Source of the DNA: Pseudohaliea sp964438205
Lineage (GTDB): Bacteria > Pseudomonadota > Gammaproteobacteria > Pseudomonadales > Halieaceae
DNA length: 11,926 nt
Direction: 5' to 3'
Assembly: GCA_964438205.1 (NCBI GenBank)
Contig: CAYTJQ010000077.1
Span: 1-11,926, forward strand
Part shown: in pieces, positions 1 through 6,937 of the stretch
Layout: every line of letters begins with the position of its first letter
How positions within the stretch are numbered: position 1 is the first letter of the stretch
The notes under the pieces: generated by a model
The model's input: only the letters and a program-made list of their open reading frames with translations
Told to the model about the DNA's origin: nothing
Databases searched by the model: none
Program-made: the position numbers and the translations under genes

Positions 1-593
1 GCGGCACCGGGGCGGCGCCGCTCGAGTACAGCAACTCCGTGGGCATGCCGCTGCGGGACGGGCTGGCGTTCGTGGTCGACTGCCTCATCGGCTTCGGCCT
101 GCGCGACGAGATCCGCGTCATCGCCTCCGGCAAGCTGATCACCGCCTTCCACCTGGCCAAGGCCCTGGCCCTGGGGGCGGACCTGTGCAACAGCGCCCGC
201 GGCATGATGCTGGCGCTGGGGTGCGTGCAATCGCTGGTCTGCAACACCAACCGATGCCCCACCGGCGTCACCACGCAGGACCCGCGGCTGACCCGGGGCC
301 TCGACGTGCAGGACAAGGGCGAGCGCGTGGCGCGCTACCAGCACGAAACGGTACACGCCCTCCTCGACATCGTCTCGTCCGCCGGGCTGCGTACCCCCGG
401 CGAGCTGAACCGCTCACATATCTACCGCCGGGTCGATCCCGAGCGGGTCGCCCGCTACGACGCGCTCTACCCCTACCCCGGCGTCGGCGACTTCCTGCGC
501 CATCCGGTCCATGGCGCCTACGCGCCCTTCATCGAGGAGGCGAGCAGCGACTGCTTCCTGCCGCGCAGCTACGTGTTCGCCGGCGAGGCCTGA
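1..593 (+). CDS. FMN-binding glutamate synthase family protein, 3' part
   Basis: This is the C-terminal end of a glutamate-synthase-type (COG0069, GltB central domain) FMN oxidoreductase. The 5' end lies outside the window and the first complete codon is at 3. The visible part opens with GTGAAP and then GMPLRDGL, typical of the end of the FMN barrel. It continues through an IASGKLITAFHLAKALALGAD-like phosphate-binding stretch. A Cys-x5-Cys-x4-Cys motif follows (Cys codons at 222, 240 and 255), the ligand pattern of the [3Fe-4S] cluster in glutamate synthases, then CPTGVTTQDP. The protein ends about 110 residues after the motif, so it lacks the large GXGXG C-terminal domain of true GltB. It fits the shorter stand-alone class (roughly 500-540 residues), whose physiological substrate is usually not established. 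The family is secure; that it makes glutamate is not. Confidence 0.93.
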   Translation, partial: GTGAAPLEYSNSVGMPLRDGLAFVVDCLIGFGLRDEIRVIASGKLITAFHLAKALALGADLCNSARGMMLALGCVQSLVCNTNRCPTGVTTQDPRLTRGLDVQDKGERVARYQHETVHALLDIVSSAGLRTPGELNRSHIYRRVDPERVARYDALYPYPGVGDFLRHPVHGAYAPFIEEASSDCFLPRSYVFAGEA

Positions 594-614
594 GCGCGCC
601 ACACTGCCCTGCCC

Positions 615-628
615 TTGCGCTGGATCAA
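615..628 (+). promoter_or_regulatory. Possible FNR/ANR-type operator upstream of the heme protein gene
   Basis: TTGCG-CTGG-ATCAA matches the FNR consensus TTGAT-N4-ATCAA at 8 of 10 half-site positions with the exact 4-base spacer. The outer CTTG...CAAG is perfectly symmetric. Its centre lies about 38-42 bases before the likely transcription start suggested by the -10-like TATTAG, the usual place for an activating class II site. A single site found by eye could be chance, but a redox-linked heme protein downstream makes it plausible. Confidence 0.4.
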
Positions 629-647
629 GGCTCTCGGCCGCTCCTTG

Positions 648-653
648 TATTAG
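648..653 (+). promoter_or_regulatory. Possible -10 element for the heme protein gene
   Basis: TATTAG matches TATAAT at 4 of 6 positions. It lies 31 bases before the start codon at 685, with no recognisable -35 hexamer 17 bases upstream. A missing -35 would fit activator dependence, for example on the FNR-like box just upstream. This is a weak call. Confidence 0.25.
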
Positions 654-684
654 CTTCAGCTGCAATGACTGATGGAGGCCCCTC

Positions 685-1260
685 ATGAAGACCCGTTACC
701 TCGCCGCTGCCCTTGCGGCCTGCCTTGCCGGCGCCGCCCCGGCCCTCGCGGAGGACGCCGATCCGCGCCAGGCGGAGGCCCGCGCGCTGGTCAAGCGCTT
801 CGTCGGCACCGTCAAGCCGCTACTGACCTCGACGATCCAGGAACAGGGCCCCGTTGCGGCCATCGAGATCTGCGCCGAGCAGGCACCCGCGCTCGCGGAC
901 AAGCTGAGCGAGGAGACCGGCTGGTCCGTGGGCCGGGTCAGCCTGAAGCCGCGCAATGCGCAGCGCGCGCAGCCGGACGACTGGGAACGGGAGCAGCTCG
1001 AACGCCTCGCCACCCGGGCCGCCGAGGGCGTGCCCGGGCCGATGCTGAACCACGGCGAGGTCGTCGACGGCCGCTACCGCTACCTGCAGGCGCAGCCGGT
1101 GGGCGGCGTCTGCCTGGTCTGCCACGGCGAGACCATCGAGCCGGCCGTGGCCGAGGCGATCAGGAATCGGTATCCGGATGATCGCGCTACCGGGTACCAG
1201 CTCGGCGAGATCCGCGGCGCCATTACGCTGACGGCACCGGCGGAAGACGCCGGTCCCTGA
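685..1260 (+). CDS. Periplasmic c-type heme protein, DUF3365/Tll0287-like
   Basis: This 191-residue exported protein has a Sec signal peptide: basic MKTR, an Ala/Leu core and a likely cut after ALA at residue 22. LAAC at 10-13 resembles a lipobox, but its hydrophobic core would be very short, so normal signal peptidase cleavage is preferred. The mature part matches the DUF3365/Tll0287-like heme fold. It has a helical N-terminal part with a conserved IEIC (Cys63), a central RVSLKPRNAQRAQPDDWE stretch typical of the family, and one CLVCH heme c motif (Cys143, Cys146, His147). In cyanobacterial Tll0287 the iron is bound by the motif His and a distant Cys, and Cys63 is the candidate here. The role is probably redox, gas or signal sensing or electron transfer, but is not established. 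The start is supported by GGAGG at 674-678. It converges on the M20 peptidase gene. Confidence 0.9.
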   Translation: MKTRYLAAALAACLAGAAPALAEDADPRQAEARALVKRFVGTVKPLLTSTIQEQGPVAAIEICAEQAPALADKLSEETGWSVGRVSLKPRNAQRAQPDDWEREQLERLATRAAEGVPGPMLNHGEVVDGRYRYLQAQPVGGVCLVCHGETIEPAVAEAIRNRYPDDRATGYQLGEIRGAITLTAPAEDAGP

Positions 1261-1276
1261 GCCTCAGGGCCCGGTG
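1248..1276. terminator. Stem-loop shared by two convergent stop codons
   Basis: CCCTGA (1255-1260), loop GCC, TCAGGG (1264-1269) form a perfect 6-bp stem. After one T/C mismatch, CCGG (1250-1253) pairs with CCGG (1271-1274), and two more pairs (one of them G.U) extend it. The TGA stop of the heme protein gene is the inner left arm, and the TGA of the M20 peptidase gene is the inner right arm on the other strand. It could act as a bidirectional 3'-end structure. Neither strand has a T-run after it, so it is not a standard intrinsic terminator. Confidence 0.5.
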
Positions 1277-2661
1277 AGCTCGCGGATGATGATCGACCAG
1301 TGGTCCAGGGCATCGTAGAACGCCTTGACCGGGACGCGCTCGTTCAGGCCGTGGGCATACATCTCGTCCGGGTTCATGAAGATGCCGCTTACGCCCCAGG
1401 TGGGGACGCCGGCGTTGCGGAAATGCATGCCGTCCGTGCCGCCGGATTCCATGTAGGTGATCAGGTCGAGGCCCGGATAGCGGCTGTGCACGGCCTTGCT
1501 CACGGCCGCCAGCACATCCGCGCGCATCGCCGAGATCGGGCTTTCCGTCGGGTCGCCGAGAAGCCGGAATGCCGCGGCGGGGTTGGCCACGGCAGCCTTG
1601 AGCTCCGCCTCCACCTCGGCCACGCTGATCCCCGGGAAGATGCGGCAGTTCACCGTGGCGGTGGCCGACTGTGGCAGCGCATTCTCCGCGTGACCGGCGT
1701 CGAGCATGGTGACCACGCAGGTCGTGCGCGTGGTCCCCACGTAGGAAGGCTCCCGGCGCAGCCGCTCCGCGGCTTCGGCGTCCGCCGGGTCGTAGGCGAA
1801 GCGCAGCATGGCGTCGCCCAACTCCCCCCCCAGCTTCTCACCCACCTTCTGGAAGTAAGCCAGGGTCATCTCCGACCAGCGCACCGGGAAGCGGTGCGCC
1901 TCGATCGCCTTGACCGCGCTGGCCAGCTCGTAGATCGCGTTGTCGTCCCGGGGCCGGCTGCTGTGGCCGCCGGGATTGCGCACGGTCACCTCCCAGGTGG
2001 CGTAGGTCTTCTCCGCAGCCTGCACGTTGTAGCTGATGGCGCGCCCGTCGGCCGAGAGGTCGCCGCGGCCGGCATCGGAGTTCAGGGCAAACTCCGCCTC
2101 CACGAGCTCGGGCATTTCGTAGGCCATCATGCGCGTCGTCACCATGGCGCTCTCCTCGTCCCCGGAGAACGCCAGGATGAGGTCGCGGTCGGGCACGAAG
2201 CCTTCCTCCCGGAGGCGGAGGAAGGTGCTCGTCAGCTGCGCCACACCGAACTTGTTGTCGATGGTGCCGCGGGCGTAGAAGTTCGTCTCGTCCCGGGTGA
2301 GCTCGAAGGGCGGTCGTTCCCAGTCCTTCGCATGCGCCTCTACGACATCCATGTGCCCCAGGAAGAGGATCGGCTTCTTCCCGGCGGAGCCGTCGCCGCG
2401 GTAGGTGACGATGAGACTGGCGAAGCCATCCTTGGGCACCACGCGCACATCCTCGGCGGGAAACCCGGCCTCGAGGAACAGGTCCGCGAGGTAGCGCGCC
2501 ACCCGGGGCGTATTGCCCGTCGTCTTCGAGGTGTCCACCTCGACGATATGCCGGTAGATCTCCAGGGTGCGCCGGGCGTGTTCACCGGGCACCGTCTCGG
2601 CGCGGGCTGCGGCGCCGGCGGCGGTCGTGCAGAGCGCAAGCGCGAGGAGCAGGGTCTTCAT
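1264..2661 (-). CDS. Exported M20 family zinc metallopeptidase
   Basis: This 465-residue M20/M25/M40-type hydrolase would act in the periplasm or outside the cell on peptides or N-acyl amino acids; the exact substrate is unknown. The signal peptide is MKTLLL followed by an Ala-rich core ending ARA near residue 21. The metal-site residues are in the usual order: His103 in GHMDV with catalytic Asp105, bridging Asp135 in TIDNK, general base Glu169 and ligand Glu170 in SGDEES, Asp196 in LNSDAG and His437 in YAHGLNERV. The small dimerisation domain lies between, with NPGGHSSRP near residue 220. The open frame extends upstream to about 2997, but the start at 2661 is chosen because it gives a clean signal peptide and has GGAG 9 bases before it. 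It is divergent from the WS/DGAT gene, 139 bp away, and convergent with the heme protein gene. The family call is firm. Confidence 0.94.
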   Translation of the reverse strand: MKTLLLALALCTTAAGAAARAETVPGEHARRTLEIYRHIVEVDTSKTTGNTPRVARYLADLFLEAGFPAEDVRVVPKDGFASLIVTYRGDGSAGKKPILFLGHMDVVEAHAKDWERPPFELTRDETNFYARGTIDNKFGVAQLTSTFLRLREEGFVPDRDLILAFSGDEESAMVTTRMMAYEMPELVEAEFALNSDAGRGDLSADGRAISYNVQAAEKTYATWEVTVRNPGGHSSRPRDDNAIYELASAVKAIEAHRFPVRWSEMTLAYFQKVGEKLGGELGDAMLRFAYDPADAEAAERLRREPSYVGTTRTTCVVTMLDAGHAENALPQSATATVNCRIFPGISVAEVEAELKAAVANPAAAFRLLGDPTESPISAMRADVLAAVSKAVHSRYPGLDLITYMESGGTDGMHFRNAGVPTWGVSGIFMNPDEMYAHGLNERVPVKAFYDALDHWSIIIRELTGP

Positions 2662-2670
2662 TGTCGGGTT

Positions 2671-2674
2671 CTCC
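2671..2674 (-). promoter_or_regulatory. Ribosome binding site deciding the M20 peptidase start
   Basis: GGAG on the minus strand lies 9 bases before the ATG at 2661. It selects the signal-peptide start over the upstream in-frame starts, which would read into the divergent WS/DGAT gene. Confidence 0.6.
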
Positions 2675-2790
2675 AGAGGGGCTCCAGGGGTCGTGACCGG
2701 GGTCCCAGCACCCGGCCGGGGCACTGCGCGATGCTGTGGCGCAGGCCGGGCATTCCGGTACACTGCAGCCAAGCATAACAGTAACAAGGC

Positions 2791-2796
2791 AAGGAG
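2791..2796 (+). promoter_or_regulatory. Ribosome binding site deciding the WS/DGAT start
   Basis: AAGGAG lies 4 bases before the ATG at 2801, whose product begins MRRIDLTSAG, as expected for the WS/DGAT N-terminus. The frame is open back to 2567, but that extension lies over the M20 peptidase start and resembles no protein I recognise. Confidence 0.65.
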
Positions 2797-2800
2797 CCCC

Positions 2801-4534
2801 ATGCGCCGCATTGACCTGACCAGTGCCGGCTTCCTCCTCCTGGAGAAGCGCGAAACGCCCATGCACGTGGGCGGTATCAACCTGTTCACGCTGCCCGACG
2901 GGGCCTCGGAGCATGAGTTCCTCGGCGACCTGCGCGACCTGCTGCGCGGCACAACAGCGTTCCGCAGGCCCTTCGGCGAGTACGTGGTTACCGGCAAGAC
3001 CGGCCTTTACTGGGAGAAGGACGAGCATATCGACCTCGACTACCACGTGCGGCACTCGGCGCTGCCGTCGCCCGGACGCTACCGGGAACTCTTCGCTCTC
3101 GCCTCGCGCCTGCACACCACGCTCCTCGACCGCACCCGGCCCCTCTGGGAGCTGCACCTGATCGAGGGGCTGCAGAACCGCCAGTTCGCCGTCTACAACA
3201 AGATCCACCACGCGGCCATCGATGGCGTCGGCGCCATGCATCTCACCCGCAGCATGTGCTCGGAGGTCCCGGACGAGCGCATCGACTATGGCCCCTTCTC
3301 CCTGGAGGCCTACGAAAGCTACAAGGCGATGCGCTTCGGCTCGCGGAAGAAGCAAACGCCGCCGAGGCAGGCGGAATTGCGCAACGTGCTCGATGCCCTC
3401 AAGCACCAGTACGATTCCTCGATGCACCTGGTCACCGCGATGCGACGCTTCGGCGCCGCCTTCGTCGGCCGCGGCGGCAACCTCGCCGTGCCCTGGCACA
3501 ACGTCCCCAGGACCACGCTGAACACCCGGGTCTCCGGTGCCCGCCGCTTCGTCGCCCAGTCCTTCGAATTTCACCGGGTGCGGGCCGTGGGCAAGGCCAT
3601 GGACGCGACGGTGAACGACGTGGTCCTGGCCATGTGCTCCGGCGCGCTGCGCCGCTACCTGCTGACGCGCGATGAGTTGCCCCGGCACTCGCTGAAGGCG
3701 ATGGCACCGGTGTCGCTGCGCGAGGAAACCGACCTCGACTCCACCAACGCCGTGGGCTTCATCACCGCGGACCTCGCCACCAACGTCTACGACCCGGAAA
3801 AACGCCTGCGAACGATCCAGGACTCGATGCGCGCCGGGAAAGACCTGCTGCGCTCCCTGTCACCCCGCGAGGCGGCCCTGTTCATGCAGCTGACCCAGGT
3901 TCCCGCCCTGCTCACCTCCGTGCTCGGTCTCGCCTCCCGCTACCCGGCCTTCAGCACCGTGGTGTCCAACGTGCCGGGGCCGCGAGAGCGCCTGTACTGG
4001 AACGGCGCACGGCTGGACGGCATCTATCCCGCCTCCATCGTTTTCGACGGTTTCGCCATGAACATCACCATGGTCAGCTACGTCGACAAGCTGGACTTCG
4101 GCATCGTTGCCTGCCGCCGCTCCCTGCCGCAGGTGCAGCGCATGATCGACCACCTCGAAGGCGCGCTCGCCGAGCTCGAGGTGGTGGCGGGCACGGCAGC
4201 CGCCCCGGCTCGCAGCCGCCCGGCGCGGGGCCGCGGTACTCAGCGGCCGCCGCGCCAGGCCGCCGGCATCAGGCCGAAGCTCGCCGCCAGCGACAAGGTC
4301 CCCGCGAAGGCGCGTGCCGCCGCGAAGAAGAAGGCGACGCCGAAGAAAGCGCCCTCGAAACAGGCCGCCCCGGGCAAGGCAACGGCGAAGAAGGCCGTAG
4401 CGAAGAACGCGGCAGCGAAGAAAGCCGCCCCGAAAACAGCAGCGAAGAAGAAAGCGGCTGCGAAGAAGGCGCCCCCCGAAAAGGCCACCCCGAAGAAGGC
4501 GGCGGGCAAGCGCCGCGCCGGGAGCGCCCGGTGA
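2801..4534 (+). CDS. Wax ester synthase/diacylglycerol acyltransferase with histone-H1-like tail
   Basis: This 577-residue WS/DGAT-family enzyme transfers acyl groups from acyl-CoA to fatty alcohols or diacylglycerol, making wax esters or triacylglycerol for lipid bodies; it acts at the inner membrane or lipid-body surface. The signature is complete: RTRPLWE at 111-117, the catalytic HHAAIDG at 136-142 (base His137), NVPGP at 390-394 and a C-terminal IVFDGFAMNITMVSY segment. The catalytic part ends near residue 470, close to the usual family length of about 450-480. After an Arg/Pro/Ala linker, residues 493-577 form a low-complexity tail: 25 Lys and 31 Ala in 85 residues, four Arg and only two acidic residues, in AKKA/PKKA repeats. 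This resembles the DNA-binding tails of PhaF, AlgP and bacterial H1-like proteins. The stop overlaps the GTG of the next gene. Substrate preference cannot be read from the sequence. Confidence 0.95.
   Translation: MRRIDLTSAGFLLLEKRETPMHVGGINLFTLPDGASEHEFLGDLRDLLRGTTAFRRPFGEYVVTGKTGLYWEKDEHIDLDYHVRHSALPSPGRYRELFALASRLHTTLLDRTRPLWELHLIEGLQNRQFAVYNKIHHAAIDGVGAMHLTRSMCSEVPDERIDYGPFSLEAYESYKAMRFGSRKKQTPPRQAELRNVLDALKHQYDSSMHLVTAMRRFGAAFVGRGGNLAVPWHNVPRTTLNTRVSGARRFVAQSFEFHRVRAVGKAMDATVNDVVLAMCSGALRRYLLTRDELPRHSLKAMAPVSLREETDLDSTNAVGFITADLATNVYDPEKRLRTIQDSMRAGKDLLRSLSPREAALFMQLTQVPALLTSVLGLASRYPAFSTVVSNVPGPRERLYWNGARLDGIYPASIVFDGFAMNITMVSYVDKLDFGIVACRRSLPQVQRMIDHLEGALAELEVVAGTAAAPARSRPARGRGTQRPPRQAAGIRPKLAASDKVPAKARAAAKKKATPKKAPSKQAAPGKATAKKAVAKNAAAKKAAPKTAAKKKAAAKKAPPEKATPKKAAGKRRAGSAR
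4277..4531 (+). repeat. Lys/Ala repeat tract encoding the H1-like tail
   Basis: Imperfect repeats built on GCGAAGAAG/GCGAAGAAA and CCGAAGAAG encode residues 493-577 of the acyltransferase. They are degenerate rather than exact copies, so the tract is old or under selection for protein composition. Tracts of this sort can change length between strains. On the opposite strand the tract creates a spurious long open frame rich in Ala and Phe. Confidence 0.75.
4520..4524 (+). promoter_or_regulatory. Ribosome binding site for the DUF853 ATPase
   Basis: GGGAG lies 6 bases before the GTG at 4531, inside the last codons of the acyltransferase gene. Together with the GTGA stop/start overlap it supports the GTG start and translational coupling. 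Confidence 0.55.
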
Positions 4535-5988
4535 GCCAAGACCTGCTGCTCGGCGGCGCGGCCGGCGGCCAGGTCAAGCTCGCGCTGCGCTACGCGAACC
4601 GGCACGGCCTGGTGGCCGGCGCTACGGGCACCGGGAAGACCGTCACCCTCCAGTGCCTGGCCGAGGGCTTCTCGGATGCGGGCGTCCCGGTGTTCCTCGC
4701 CGACGTCAAGGGCGACCTCTCCGGGCTCGCCAGCGCCGGCGGCGCCTCGGCGGCGGTCGAAGAGCGCGTGGCGCACATCGGCATGGACGGCTTCCACCCG
4801 AGACCCTACCCGGTGACCTTCTGGGATCTCTTCGGGGAGCGCGGCGTGGCCGTGCGCACCACGGTCACGGAGATGGGCCCGCAGCTCCTGGCGCGCCTGC
4901 TGGAGCTCAACGATACGCAGGAAGGCGTGCTCACACTGCTGTTCGAGGTCGCCGACGACGAGGGGCTGCTCCTCGTCGACCTCGCAGATCTGCGTACCGG
5001 CCTTGCCTACCTGGCCGAGCATGCCGGCGAACTCTCCGGCACTGTCCGCGTCGCGCGCAGTTCCGTGGATGCGATCCTGCGCCGCCTGCTGGTGCTGGAG
5101 CGAGCCGGTGGCGACCGCTTCTTCGGCGAACCGGCCCTCGCCCTCGATGCCCTCATGCAGTGCGCACGCGACGGCCGCGGGGTGGTCAACATCCTGTCGG
5201 CGGAAACACTCATCGACAATCCGCGCGCCTACGCCATGTTCCTGCTCTGGCTCCTCGCCGAGCTGTTCGAGACGCTGCCGGAAGTCGGCGACCCGGACAA
5301 GCCCGTCCTGGTCTTCTTCTTCGACGAGGCGCACCTCCTGTTCCGGGACGCGCCATCGGTGCTGCTGGAAAAAGTGGAACAGGTGGTGCGGCTGATCCGC
5401 TCCAAGGGTGTCGGCGTCTGGTTCGTCACCCAGAGTCCCGCCGACATCCCGGACCCGGTCCTCGCGCAGCTCGGCAACCGCGTCCAGCACGCGCTGCGCG
5501 CCTACACGCCGAAGGAGCGGCGCGCCGTGCGGGTCGCGGCCGAGTCATTCCGGCCGAACCCGGCCCTGGACACCGCGGCAGTCATCGGCGAGCTCGGCGT
5601 CGGTGAGGCACTGGTCTCCACCCTGGGGCCGAAAGCGGTACCGACACCCGTGGAGCGTGTACTGCTGCGCCCGCCCTATTCCCGCATGGGCCCGCTCGGG
5701 GACGCGGAACGCGTCGCGCTGGTGAGGGCGGACCCGAACCAGCGACGCTACGCGCAGGCGGTCGACCCGCGCTCGGCCCACGAGATCCTGCTGGAACGCA
5801 TGGAAAAGGCCCGCCGGCATGCCGAGGCCAGCGCGACGCCGGTCCCCGCACGCAAACGCCAGCCGCGCAGCCGGGAAGGCGCCGGGGAGGCCTTTGTAAA
5901 GAGTGTGGCACGGAGCCTGGGATCGGCGACCGGGCGACGTCTCGGGGAGCGGCTCCTGCGCGGAGTTCTGGGCTCTTTGATCAAATAG
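4531..5988 (+). CDS. HerA/FtsK-like ATPase of the DUF853 (YjgR) family
   Basis: This 485-residue P-loop ATPase of the HerA-like DUF853 family has the approximate length of E. coli YjgR. Walker A is GATGTGKT at 30-37, soon after the N-terminal LLLGG start typical of the family. DVKGDLSGLA, a strong family marker, follows near residue 60. Walker B is VFFFDEAHLLF with Asp265 and Glu266, and WFVTQSPADIPDPVL just after it carries the sensor Gln. RAYTPKERRAVR and a basic C-terminal helical end near VARSLGSATGRRLGERLL complete the pattern. The family is assumed to form rings that act on DNA or proteins, but its real role is unknown. No NurA-type nuclease partner is adjacent. The GTG start overlaps the TGA of the acyltransferase gene (GTGA), so the two are probably co-translated. 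It converges on the DUF808 gene, leaving 22 bp. Confidence 0.93.
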   Translation: MSQDLLLGGAAGGQVKLALRYANRHGLVAGATGTGKTVTLQCLAEGFSDAGVPVFLADVKGDLSGLASAGGASAAVEERVAHIGMDGFHPRPYPVTFWDLFGERGVAVRTTVTEMGPQLLARLLELNDTQEGVLTLLFEVADDEGLLLVDLADLRTGLAYLAEHAGELSGTVRVARSSVDAILRRLLVLERAGGDRFFGEPALALDALMQCARDGRGVVNILSAETLIDNPRAYAMFLLWLLAELFETLPEVGDPDKPVLVFFFDEAHLLFRDAPSVLLEKVEQVVRLIRSKGVGVWFVTQSPADIPDPVLAQLGNRVQHALRAYTPKERRAVRVAAESFRPNPALDTAAVIGELGVGEALVSTLGPKAVPTPVERVLLRPPYSRMGPLGDAERVALVRADPNQRRYAQAVDPRSAHEILLERMEKARRHAEASATPVPARKRQPRSREGAGEAFVKSVARSLGSATGRRLGERLLRGVLGSLIK

Positions 5989-5993
5989 ATCAA
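5977..5993. terminator. Weak AT-rich stem-loop at a convergent gene junction
   Basis: TTGATC (5977-5982) and GATCAA (5988-5993) form a 6-bp stem with loop AAATA. The stem spans the TAG stop of the DUF853 gene (5986-5988) and sits in a markedly AT-rich patch (about 5974-6013) between GC-rich convergent genes. The stem is weak and neither strand has a clean T-run, so a termination role is only possible. Confidence 0.3.
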
Positions 5994-6010
5994 TAGATTA
6001 TCGTCATTTA

Positions 6011-6928
6011 TTAATGTGCTTTATTGCCCATCAGCCGCCGTCCGGCGGCCACGATGGCAAGCACGAGAAAGCCCGCGACGACACCGACCAGGGCCCCGGC
6101 CAGCAGGGGACCGAACAGTTCGCCCGCCGCGCCGAAGCGGGCCGCGGCCTCGACCACGGCGTGCTCGACCGCATGGGCGCTGTGCAGGAGGATGCCACCG
6201 CCCACCATGAACATCGCGGCCGTACCGACCACACCCAGGGTCTTCATGACCCAGGGGGCAAAGGCCAGCAGCCCCCGCCCCAGCAGCTGCAGCGGCGCGG
6301 GCTCGCGCGCGGCCAGGTAGAGCCCCGCGTCGTCCAGCTTGACGATCGCGGCGACCAGTCCATAGACACCCACGGTCATGATCAGCGCGATGGCCGAGAG
6401 AACGCCGACCTGCGTCGCCAGGGCCTCGTCGGCGACGATGCCCAGGGTGATGACGATGATCTCCGCGGAGAGGATGAAATCCGTGCGTATGGCGCCGCGA
6501 ATCTTGTCGCGCTCCACCTGCCGCGGGTCCGCCGCCGGGTCCGCCAGGCGCTCGACCAGTTCCCGGTGCGCCCGGGCCTTGCTTTCCCGCGAGGCCGCGA
6601 CGGCGTGCCAGAGTTTCTCGCCGCCCTCGTAGCAGAGGAACAGTCCGCCGCAGACCAGGAGGGGCGCGATGGCCCAGGGCGCCACGGTGGCGAGGACCAT
6701 CGCGGCGGGGACCAGGATGACCTTGTTGCGCAGTGACCCCACGGCGACCGCCCAGACCACGGGGAGCTCCCGGTGGGCACGAACGCCGGTAACCTTTTCC
6801 GCGTTGACGGCGAGATCGTCGCCGAGGACCCCGGCGGTCTTTTTCGCCGCCACCTTGGACATGACCGAGACGTCGTCGAGGATCGCCGCGATATCGTCGA
6901 GGAGAACGAGTAGGCTGCTGCCCGCCAC
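6011..6928 (-). CDS. DUF808 (YedI-like) inner membrane protein
   Basis: This 305-residue membrane protein of the DUF808 family has about the length of E. coli YedI. Family marks are the N-terminal SSLLVLLDDIAAILDDVS, KKTAGVLGDDLAVNAEKV, ELPVVWAVAVGSLRNK, and LLVCGGLFLCYEGGEKLWH near residue 95. After a charged cytoplasmic stretch (REDK-rich, about 110-150), several hydrophobic segments follow: IIVITLGIVADEAL, VGVYGLVAAIVKL, GVVGTAAMFMVGGGILLH and GVVAGFLVLAIVAAG near the C-terminus. The function is unknown. The start is a GTG with GAGG 7 bases upstream, and this site overlaps the ppk1 stop codon. The gap to ppk1 is only 9 bp, so the two are almost surely one transcript. Confidence 0.92.
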   Translation of the reverse strand: MAGSSLLVLLDDIAAILDDVSVMSKVAAKKTAGVLGDDLAVNAEKVTGVRAHRELPVVWAVAVGSLRNKVILVPAAMVLATVAPWAIAPLLVCGGLFLCYEGGEKLWHAVAASRESKARAHRELVERLADPAADPRQVERDKIRGAIRTDFILSAEIIVITLGIVADEALATQVGVLSAIALIMTVGVYGLVAAIVKLDDAGLYLAAREPAPLQLLGRGLLAFAPWVMKTLGVVGTAAMFMVGGGILLHSAHAVEHAVVEAAARFGAAGELFGPLLAGALVGVVAGFLVLAIVAAGRRLMGNKAH

Positions 6929-6937
6929 GACCCTGCC

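Noticed and set aside
1300..2778. Plus-strand open frame (492 codons) opposite the M20 peptidase
   Set aside because: Antisense shadow; the minus strand encodes all M20 metal-site motifs in order.
2662..2800. Sigma-54 or sigma-70 promoter between the M20 peptidase and WS/DGAT genes
   Set aside because: TACACT at 2759-2764 resembles a -10, but no -35 is present; the TGGC near 2737 lacks the paired TTGC of a sigma-54 site.
4240..5490. Minus-strand open frame (416 codons) with Ala/Phe repeats
   Set aside because: The Ala/Phe repeats are the reverse complement of the Lys/Ala tail codons, and the rest lies opposite the DUF853 ATPase.
4531..5988. HerA-like ATPase as part of an anti-phage defence system
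   Set aside because: The protein is a typical DUF853 housekeeping-type member, and no nuclease, Sir2, DUF4297 or other defence partner is next to it.
5977..5993. FNR box from TTGAT...ATCAA
   Set aside because: The half-sites are 7 bases apart instead of 4, and the site lies at converging gene ends rather than before a gene.
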